Origin: Akkermansia muciniphila
Lineage (GTDB): Bacteria > Verrucomicrobiota > Verrucomicrobiia > Verrucomicrobiales > Akkermansiaceae
Direction of reading: 5' to 3'
Assembly (NCBI RefSeq): GCF_040616545.1
Contig: NZ_CP156688.1
Location: forward strand, 1,240,001-1,304,000
Length of the DNA: 64,000 nt
Shown piece after piece: positions 58,080 to 64,000 of this stretch; the first letter of the stretch is position 1, and each line of letters begins with the position of its first letter. Position numbers and translations under genes: made by a program. Under the pieces are notes generated by a model. That model was not told where the DNA came from, did no database searches, and worked only from the letters and a program-made list of their open reading frames with translations.

Positions 58080-59177
58080 ATGAGCGCGGCTGTTTCCATC
58101 ATTCTTCCCTGTTATAATGTGGCTCCCTACCTGGATGCCTGCATGGAAAGCCTGGCCAGCCAGACGCTGGAGGACATTGAAATCATCTGCGTGAATGACG
58201 GCTCTGTGGACGGCACGCCCGCCATCCTCCGCGCGTGGGCTGAAAGGGATGGCCGCATCCGGGTGGTGGACCGGGAAAACGGCGGATTGTCCGCGGCGCG
58301 CAATACCGGCATGGAATTGGCTTCCGGCGAATACATCGGCTTTGTGGATCCGGACGATTATGTGGAGCATTCCATGTATGCCCGGCTGCTGGAGGAGGCC
58401 CGAAGGCATGGCGCTGACGTCACGGCCTGCGGCTATACCGGCTTTTCCGATCAGGACGGTTCCGTGCTGGAAAAATGGAGCCTGTCTCCGGAAGAGGGAG
58501 TGGAGGAAGAGGTGCAGTCATGCGTTTTTCAGGAAAATGCCGTGTGGAGAAGGATGGCCGCCGTGGCCTGGAACAAGCTGTACAAGCGGGAATTTCTGGA
58601 AAGGTACGGCCTTCGCTTTGAACCCCGCTTCCGGCAGGGCGAGGATGATGCCTTCTGGCTGATGGTGCTGGCCCACGCCACCCGGCTGGCCGTGATTCCT
58701 GATCAATTATACTGGTACCGCCGCCAGAGGGAGGGCGCCATCTCCCTGGCATGGGAGGAAGAGGGATGCCCGTTGCCCCTCGTTGCGGACCGTCTTCTCC
58801 ATGCCACCGCCTACTGGAAAAAATGCGGCTGGCTGGAATCCGGCCTGGAACGCGGCTGGGTTCTGCATGCCCTCTGGTACTACCTGCTTGTCCATCTGGT
58901 GCCTGCGCACAAGCCGCTCCCCCGCCTGGCTGCGGAGGAATGGGCGCAGCTGCACGGCCAGTTCCGGGAATGGTTCTCCCTGGTGGGAGGCACGGAGCGG
59001 TTGCAGGGTCTTGACAAGTGGGAAACAGCCTTCTGCCGCCTGCTGGAACGGCCTGCGGAACGTCCCGGCCTGCTGTCCCGCATCTGGTGGAAACGCCTTT
59101 CCCTCCGCAAAGGGCGCCGCGGCCGCTATTACGCTCTCCGTCTGCTTCTGGCTTCCTGCGGAGGTAAAAACCCATAG
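58080..59177 (+). CDS. Glycosyltransferase family 2 protein, copy 1
   Basis: This 365-residue protein has a GT-A GT2 domain: SIILPCYNVAPYL at the start, CVNDGSVDGTP, GLSAARNTG, and FVDPDDYVE as the metal-binding DxD-type motif. The C-terminal half (about 200-365) is a helical domain of unknown acceptor role with a basic end (KGRRGRYYALR). It lacks transmembrane segments, so it is a cytosolic or membrane-face transferase. It is closest to copy 2: the two share an identical 35-base block in the C-terminal half (58816-58850 region and 59924-59958 region). It is the first gene after the palindrome-bearing promoter. Confidence 0.9.
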   Translation: MSAAVSIILPCYNVAPYLDACMESLASQTLEDIEIICVNDGSVDGTPAILRAWAERDGRIRVVDRENGGLSAARNTGMELASGEYIGFVDPDDYVEHSMYARLLEEARRHGADVTACGYTGFSDQDGSVLEKWSLSPEEGVEEEVQSCVFQENAVWRRMAAVAWNKLYKREFLERYGLRFEPRFRQGEDDAFWLMVLAHATRLAVIPDQLYWYRRQREGAISLAWEEEGCPLPLVADRLLHATAYWKKCGWLESGLERGWVLHALWYYLLVHLVPAHKPLPRLAAEEWAQLHGQFREWFSLVGGTERLQGLDKWETAFCRLLERPAERPGLLSRIWWKRLSLRKGRRGRYYALRLLLASCGGKNP

Positions 59178-59187
59178 CTGATGCACC

Positions 59188-60282
59188 ATGTCCGTTTCCG
59201 TTTCCATTATTGTTCCCTGTTACAATGTGGCCCCGTATGTGGAGGCCTGCCTGGACAGCCTGGTGAACCAGAGCTTGCGGAATATTGAAATCATCTGCGT
59301 GAATGACGGTTCTACGGACGTGACCCCGGCTCTTTTGGACGCGTGGGCGGAAAAGGAGGACCGCATCCGCGTCATTCACCGTGAAAACGGAGGGCAGGCG
59401 TCAGCGCGGAACCTCGGCATGGATATGGCCGGGGGTGAATACATGGGCTTTGTGGATCCGGACGACTATGTGGAACCTTCCATGTTTGCCCGCCTGGTGG
59501 AGGAAGCCCGCAGGAATGGCGCTGATGTGACGGCCTGCGGTTATACCAGCTTTTCCGACGGAGACGGTTCCGTGCTGGAGGAATTGAGCTGGTCTCCGGC
59601 TCCGGGCGTGGACAAGGGGGTGCAGTCAGACGTGATGCGAACGAACTCCGTCTGGGAGCGGATGGACGTGGTGACATGCAACAAGCTGTACCGGAGGGAT
59701 TTTCTGGACCGGCACGGTCTCCGTTTTGAAACTTCTTTCAGATCCATGGAGGACGACGTCCTCTGGCTGATGGTGCTGGCCCATGCCACGTGCCTGGCCG
59801 TGATACCGGACCGCTTGTACTGGTACCGCCGCCAGAGGCGCGGCTCCGTCTCCCAGATGCTGGAAGCGCAGGAACGTCCCCTCCTGCTGGTGGCGGAACG
59901 GCTGCTGCATGCCACGGAGTATTGGAAAAAATGCGGCTGGCTGGAATCCGGCCTGGAGCGCGGCTGGGTACTCCGGGCCCTGAGGCATTATCTTCTGGTC
60001 CGGCTGCTGAATCCGGGGCAGCCCCTGCCGCAGTTGAGTGAGGAGGAATGGGGGCGTCTGCGCGGCAAATGCCGGCAATGGTTTGCCCTGGCGGGGAAGG
60101 CGGAGGCGTTCCGGACTCTCGGCAAGTGGGACTTTGCGCTGTGCCGGGTGCTGGCCTCTCCGCCGGAACATCCCGGATTCCTGTCCCGTGCGTGGTGGAA
60201 GCTTCTCTCCCGCTGCCGCGGCCGGCGGGGACGTTACTACAGGCTTAAAGGGAAGCTTTCCTCTTGCGGCGGTGGGAAATAG
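59188..60282 (+). CDS. Glycosyltransferase family 2 protein, copy 2
   Basis: This 364-residue paralogue has SIIVPCYNVAPYVEACL, NDGSTDVTP, GGQASARNLG and FVDPDDYVEPSM. It starts 10 bp after copy 1 and is therefore in the same transcript. The middle segment WERMDVVTCNKLYRRDFL matches the equivalent W-(R/M)-x-V-x-WNKLYKREFL of the others, so the acceptor domain is shared; a Cys replaces the usual Trp. The C-terminal basic segment is CRGRRGRYYRLKGK. The donor sugar is unknown. After it comes a 162-bp gap to copy 3. Confidence 0.9.
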   Translation: MSVSVSIIVPCYNVAPYVEACLDSLVNQSLRNIEIICVNDGSTDVTPALLDAWAEKEDRIRVIHRENGGQASARNLGMDMAGGEYMGFVDPDDYVEPSMFARLVEEARRNGADVTACGYTSFSDGDGSVLEELSWSPAPGVDKGVQSDVMRTNSVWERMDVVTCNKLYRRDFLDRHGLRFETSFRSMEDDVLWLMVLAHATCLAVIPDRLYWYRRQRRGSVSQMLEAQERPLLLVAERLLHATEYWKKCGWLESGLERGWVLRALRHYLLVRLLNPGQPLPQLSEEEWGRLRGKCRQWFALAGKAEAFRTLGKWDFALCRVLASPPEHPGFLSRAWWKLLSRCRGRRGRYYRLKGKLSSCGGGK

Positions 60283-60444
60283 ATTTCCGGCGGACTGGTT
60301 CTTAACCTTCTGCGCACCGTTGGGGCTTGCGGGAACATCCGTATTGAAGTAGGATAGCCGTTGCGGGAAAAGGCGCGGACATCATGAACCATGGTTTCCG
60401 CTGGTTTTTCCCATGAAAAACTGAATGATACTCCTGATTCCTCT

Positions 60445-61530
60445 ATGAATGGTACTGTTTCCATTATTTTACCCTGCTACAACGTTGCTCCCTATCTGGA
60501 TGAATGCCTGGAAAGCCTGGTCCGGCAGACCTGGGAAGACCTGGAAATCATCTGCGTCAACGACGGCTCCACGGACGATACGCCAGCCGTACTGCGCGGA
60601 TGGGCTGAAAAGGACGTCCGCATCCGGGTGATTGACCGGGAAAACGGAGGTCTTTCCGCGGCTCGCAATACCGGGATAGATGCAGCGACGGGCGAATACA
60701 TCGGCTTTATAGACCCGGACGACTACGTGGATATTTCCATGTATGCCTGTCTGGTGGAGGAAGCCCGCAAGCATGAGGCGCAGGTGACGGCCTGCGGTTA
60801 CGTCAGTTTTTCCGATGGTGATGGAAAAGTACTGGAAGAATGCTCTCATTCCCCGTCATGCGGAGTGGAGGAGAATGCGCGCGCGAGCGTATTCCAAGAA
60901 GATGCTGTCTGGAAAAGAATGGACGTGGTTGCCTGGAACAAACTGTACAAGAGAGAATTCCTGGAAAGTCTCGGGTTCCGGTTTGAACTTTCGTTCAAGG
61001 GCGGGGAAGATGACGTATTCTGGTTGATGACGCTCCCTCACGCCTCCCGCCTGGCCGTCATTCCGGATCAACTGTACTTTTACCGCAGGAAAAGGGCCGG
61101 GTCCCTTTCCGACGTCTGGGACCGGGACGGATGGTTTTACTCCATGAACATGGACCGTCTGGAATATGTGACGGCCTACTGGGAAAAAATCGGCTGGCTG
61201 GAATCTGCCGTCAGGCAGGGCTGGCTGGCCCATATTATGAAGCGTTATCTGCTGGCTCACGTCACCTCCGCAGAGGAAATCTTCCGGCGGCTGGATGAAG
61301 AGGAACGCCGGGGACTGGCGGCGCGTTACCGCAAATGGTTGAAAGGCGTGGAAATCGGTCCCGGCTTTGCAGGCCTGAACAAGTGGGACCGCGCATTCTG
61401 CCGCCTGCTGGGTGCGGAACCGGTAAAGCTCGGTCCCGGCGCGCGTCTTCACAGTACCCTGATGTCGGCATGCAGCGGAAGAAAAGGGCGGTACCACCGC
61501 CTTAAGCTCCTGTTATCCGGATTATCATGA
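60445..61530 (+). CDS. Glycosyltransferase family 2 protein, copy 3
   Basis: From the ATG at 60445 this 361-residue protein aligns with the other copies at its first residues (TVSIILPCYNVAPYLDECL). The in-frame ATG at 60391 would add 18 unrelated residues. Motifs are VNDGSTDDTP, GLSAARNTG and FIDPDDYVDISM, then KRMDVVAWNKLYKREFL. It is preceded by a 162-bp gap and so may have a promoter of its own. It ends overlapping copy 4 by ATGA, which implies coupled translation. The C-terminal basic segment is GRKGRYHRLK. Confidence 0.88.
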   Translation: MNGTVSIILPCYNVAPYLDECLESLVRQTWEDLEIICVNDGSTDDTPAVLRGWAEKDVRIRVIDRENGGLSAARNTGIDAATGEYIGFIDPDDYVDISMYACLVEEARKHEAQVTACGYVSFSDGDGKVLEECSHSPSCGVEENARASVFQEDAVWKRMDVVAWNKLYKREFLESLGFRFELSFKGGEDDVFWLMTLPHASRLAVIPDQLYFYRRKRAGSLSDVWDRDGWFYSMNMDRLEYVTAYWEKIGWLESAVRQGWLAHIMKRYLLAHVTSAEEIFRRLDEEERRGLAARYRKWLKGVEIGPGFAGLNKWDRAFCRLLGAEPVKLGPGARLHSTLMSACSGRKGRYHRLKLLLSGLS

Positions 61531-62603
61531 AAACCGCCGTTTCCGTCATCGTTCCCTGTTACAATGTAGAACCTTACGTGGACGAATGCATGTCCGGTCT
61601 GGCGGAACAGACGCTGGCCCCCATGGAAATCATTTGCGTGGACGACGGTTCCACGGACGGGACGCTGGAGCGTCTGTACTTGTGGCGGGAAAAAGACAAT
61701 CGCCTCCGGATCATCAGCCAGTCCAACGCCGGGGTGTCCGCGGCCAGGAATGCCGGGCTGGATGCCGCGGAGGGAAAATACGTGGGCTTTGTGGACCCGG
61801 ATGACCGGGTGGACCGGAGGATGTTCTCGCGCCTGCTGGGCGCCGCTGAAAAGAATGATGCGGACGTTGTGGTGTGCGGTTGCCGGGAATTCGTGGAAAA
61901 AGGCGGTGTGGTCGTCCATGAGGGCGGCTGGTCCCCGGATGATGAATTTTATCCGGAGGAACGGGTAGAGCAATTCCGCCGCGGTTCCGCCTGGTGCCGG
62001 TGCGTGGGTCCCGTGTACAACAAGCTGGTCCGCAGAAGCCTGGTGGAAGAGCATGGCCTCCGGTTTGTAGAGGGGCTGAAGGAAGGGGAGGACCTGGCCT
62101 TCCTGTTGATGCTGCTGCCCTTTGCCCCCCGGCTCCGGACCTTGTCGGACCGTTTTTACCATTACCGGAGGGAACGGCCCGGCTCCGCCACGTATGGAAG
62201 GGACCTGCTGCTGGGGGATTTCCGCATGGACCTGATGGGCATGGACCGGGTAGCCCGTTTCTGGGAACGGCATGGATTGCTTGATTCTGCGGCGCTCTTC
62301 GGTCTGGTGGACTACTACATGGAATTCATCCGCAGGCACTTCATCATGAAGGAGGGCGCCTTCTTCAAGGCCTCACGGGAAGAACGGGAAGTCCTCCTTT
62401 CCGGATGGAAAAAGTGGCTGGAACTGGTGGGCGCGGAGAAAACCCTCAGCCAACTGGACAGGTGGGACCAGGCGTTCTGCCGTCTGCTGCTGGACTACCC
62501 CCTTCAGGGCAATTTCCTTTCTTCCCTGCATTGCCGCCTGATGTCATCCCGCAAAGGGCGCCGGGGGGCTTATTATGCCTTGAAACGGCATCTTATGGAA
62601 TAA
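61527..62603 (+). CDS. Glycosyltransferase family 2 protein, copy 4
   Basis: This 358-residue protein is the most diverged of the four: SVIVPCYNVEPYVDECM, CVDDGSTDGTL, NAGVSAARNAG, and FVDPDDRVDRRM. Its acceptor region reads RCVGPVYNKLVRRSLVEEHGLRF. It begins inside the stop of copy 3 (ATGA overlap). The C-terminal segment KGRRGAYYALKRHL is again basic. A hairpin with a short T-run follows the stop. Differences from the other copies in the acceptor half suggest another acceptor, while the GT core is shared. Confidence 0.9.
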   Translation: MKTAVSVIVPCYNVEPYVDECMSGLAEQTLAPMEIICVDDGSTDGTLERLYLWREKDNRLRIISQSNAGVSAARNAGLDAAEGKYVGFVDPDDRVDRRMFSRLLGAAEKNDADVVVCGCREFVEKGGVVVHEGGWSPDDEFYPEERVEQFRRGSAWCRCVGPVYNKLVRRSLVEEHGLRFVEGLKEGEDLAFLLMLLPFAPRLRTLSDRFYHYRRERPGSATYGRDLLLGDFRMDLMGMDRVARFWERHGLLDSAALFGLVDYYMEFIRRHFIMKEGAFFKASREEREVLLSGWKKWLELVGAEKTLSQLDRWDQAFCRLLLDYPLQGNFLSSLHCRLMSSRKGRRGAYYALKRHLME

Positions 62604-62621
62604 GGCGAAGAGAACTTCTGC

Positions 62622-62637
62622 CCTTTTCCGGAAAAGG
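62622..62637. terminator. Palindromic stem-loop after the GT2 cluster
   Basis: ccttttcc (62622-62629) and ggaaaagg (62630-62637) are self-complementary, and aattttgat follows on the plus strand. It would serve the GT2 genes, and read the other way the DJ-1 gene, which ends 60 bp downstream. Confidence 0.5.
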
Positions 62638-62697
62638 AATTTTGATCGGAGGCGCGCAACCGCGGCAGGAGGCATCCCGGTCCGGTAATTACGGCTT

Positions 62698-63261
62698 TTA
62701 CACGCCCATATAGCACATCTGCTCCTTGAGCTGGGCCACCTGGAGGTCTTCTCCCAGGTATTCCCCGATGCAGTAGCCGAAGAGCATGGCGGCTCCGGGG
62801 CCGTTGGCGGTAAGCATGTTGCCGTCCAAAACCACGTTTTCATCCTTGACGATGTGGGCTCCGGCTTCGTTGAGTTCCCGGTAGACGTCCTGGGCCGGGT
62901 AGGCCGTGACATTCTTGTCCTTGACCAGGCCGGCTTTCGCCAGGACGATGGGGGCGGCGCAGATGGCGGCCACCAGCTTGCCCGCGGCATGCATCTTCTT
63001 GACCAGATGGATGACTTCCGGCGTATCACGGAGCACCCAGGCGCCTGCGCCGCCGGGCAGAATCAGGGCGTCCAGCTTGTCCGCATGAAGCTTGTCCAGC
63101 ATGGTGTCCGTGGTGACGGTCACGTCATGGGTGCTGACCACCTTGTCAGACTGCACGCCGGCCAGCTGCACGTCAAAGTTCAGGCGGCGCAGAATGTCCA
63201 GCGGGGCCATGAGTTCTATTTCTTCAAATCCGGGGGCGGCAAGAATGGCGACTTTTTTCAT
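62698..63261 (-). CDS. DJ-1/PfpI family protein
   Basis: From the ATG at 63261 this 187-residue protein is a DJ-1/ThiJ/PfpI member: KKVAILAAPGFEEIELMAPLDILRR at the start (with the conserved Glu), LILPGGAGAWVL in the middle and the nucleophile-elbow Cys in AAICAAPIVLAKAGL. Members act as chaperones, proteases or repair proteins for glycated or oxidised molecules; the exact role is unclear here. The in-frame upstream start at 63297 adds 12 residues. It converges on the GT2 cluster. The next gene on the same strand ends 63 bp upstream. Confidence 0.9.
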   Translation of the reverse strand: MKKVAILAAPGFEEIELMAPLDILRRLNFDVQLAGVQSDKVVSTHDVTVTTDTMLDKLHADKLDALILPGGAGAWVLRDTPEVIHLVKKMHAAGKLVAAICAAPIVLAKAGLVKDKNVTAYPAQDVYRELNEAGAHIVKDENVVLDGNMLTANGPGAAMLFGYCIGEYLGEDLQVAQLKEQMCYMGV

Positions 63262-63324
63262 GGTTAATGAGACAAGGGGAGGGAATGGAACGTTCAAGGA
63301 AAAGGGGGCAGAATGCCAGCAGCC

Positions 63325-63999
63325 CTACAGGAGAAGCAGGACCGGATTTTCCAGCAGGGTCTTGAATTCTGCGGCGATCTTGGACGCCTTGCATTCCGGC
63401 AGGATGTTGGCGTTCACGTACAGCGTGACGGGAAGGATGAGCTTGGAGACGGGACGTCCCGCTTCTATGCCCGTCTTGGGCGTGGTGCCGCCGATGCTGA
63501 TGATGCTGTGGGGCATTTCCGGGAGCACGGTGCGCTGTGCTTCCACGTTCACGCCGCTGTCGCAGAGCAGAATGTTCGGGGAAATGCTGCCCGTGGGGGG
63601 CGGTCCTGCGGCAGGGGCGGCCAGCCGTTCCATGGCGATGTTGTAAATCGTCTTACCGGAGGCGTTTTCAATGAAGACGTATTTTTCTCCCTTGTCCAGC
63701 ACCATGAGCAGTTCCGCTGCGGCGTCTCCCGCCAGCCATTCCGGCTCGCTGATGCACGCTTTCACCGCAGCGCGCACCACGTAGTCAAAGAGGCTGTAGC
63801 GGCCGCCGATGAGTTTTTCACACTGGACGGCGATGGGCGTGCTGATGGCGGCCAAATAGGCCATATTGGCCTCCAGGGAGTACAGGTAGAAGTTGTCCAC
63901 GCGTGTGGCGTGGCGCGTATCCCTGGGTGCCAGCGGGGTCTGCACCCGGCGGGCCGGGCCGCTTGCGGGGCGTATGGCGGCGCGCACGTCCGCGGCCAT
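63325..63999 (-). CDS. Unknown protein, possibly cut by the right window edge
   Basis: I do not recognise this 224-residue sequence. A Met codon lies at 63999, so the true start may be beyond the edge and this may be the C-terminal part. The sequence has no clear transmembrane helix or signal. It includes two mostly hydrophobic, probably beta-rich stretches (LLMVLDKGEKYVFIENASGKTIYNIAM and SKLILPVTLYVNANILP). The N-terminal part is Ala/Arg/Pro-rich (AAIRPASGPARRVQTPLAP). It shares the strand with the DJ-1 gene; a relation is not shown. Confidence 0.5.
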   Translation of the reverse strand: MAADVRAAIRPASGPARRVQTPLAPRDTRHATRVDNFYLYSLEANMAYLAAISTPIAVQCEKLIGGRYSLFDYVVRAAVKACISEPEWLAGDAAAELLMVLDKGEKYVFIENASGKTIYNIAMERLAAPAAGPPPTGSISPNILLCDSGVNVEAQRTVLPEMPHSIISIGGTTPKTGIEAGRPVSKLILPVTLYVNANILPECKASKIAAEFKTLLENPVLLLL

Positions 64000-64000
64000 G

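Overview
The window looks like a chromosomal segment of a Gram-negative, mucin-niche Verrucomicrobiota, most probably Akkermansia (inference). The reasons are a Tat-exported GH109-type NAD-dependent glycosidase, an MsrAB fusion and other envelope lipoproteins, an A2M-pbpC pair, GC-rich coding DNA, and start codons that mostly lack a Shine-Dalgarno sequence. I see no rRNA, tRNA, CRISPR array, insertion sequence or prophage.

Layout. 1-8.5 kb: a truncated amidase lipoprotein, aconitase, a pair of small membrane proteins (DUF4190-like and DUF2752), an L,D-transpeptidase lipoprotein, MsrAB, a membrane-anchored unknown, and a GNAT-YoaP protein. 8.6-13.3 kb: rtcB divergent from a LysR-type regulator with a palindrome on its start codon, an MFS transporter, a PduO-type cobalamin adenosyltransferase and a small unknown. 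13.5-22.1 kb: a 2064-residue alpha-2-macroglobulin followed at once by pbpC. 22-30 kb, nearly all on the minus strand: a cupin, RNase R, a U32/RlhA-like protein, folC and a coiled-coil membrane protein. 30-32.7 kb: the GH109 gene, then an AT-rich island of two small secreted proteins behind a 15-bp inverted repeat. 32.7-38.5 kb: a SNF2 helicase, a 5'-nucleotidase-like phosphoesterase, an RlpA lipoprotein and NAD kinase.

38.7-45.3 kb is a shortened spc-type operon: rplX-rplE-rpsH-rplF-rplR-rpsE-rplO-secY-adk-map. rpsN and rpmD are missing from their usual places, and rplN/rpsQ and infA/rpmJ/rpsM do not flank it. 45.3-55.5 kb holds an acyltransferase, a Ppx/GppA-like protein with degenerate motifs, polyphosphate kinase, an OprP-like porin and a large VIT-VWA-TPR-DUF2135-LysM secreted protein. 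This may be a phosphate/polyphosphate and envelope module.

55.5-62.6 kb is a glycosyltransferase locus. Two tandem GT8 genes are divergent from four tandem GT2 genes, and the same 15-bp palindrome lies in the spacer of a candidate promoter on each side. The window ends with a DJ-1/PfpI protein and a truncated unknown.

The strongest candidates for something undescribed are the palindrome-linked GT8/GT2 locus, the inverted-repeat-controlled AT-rich pair, the RG-rich N-terminal extension of S5, the rtcB-LysR pairing, and the Ppx-like protein beside Ppk.
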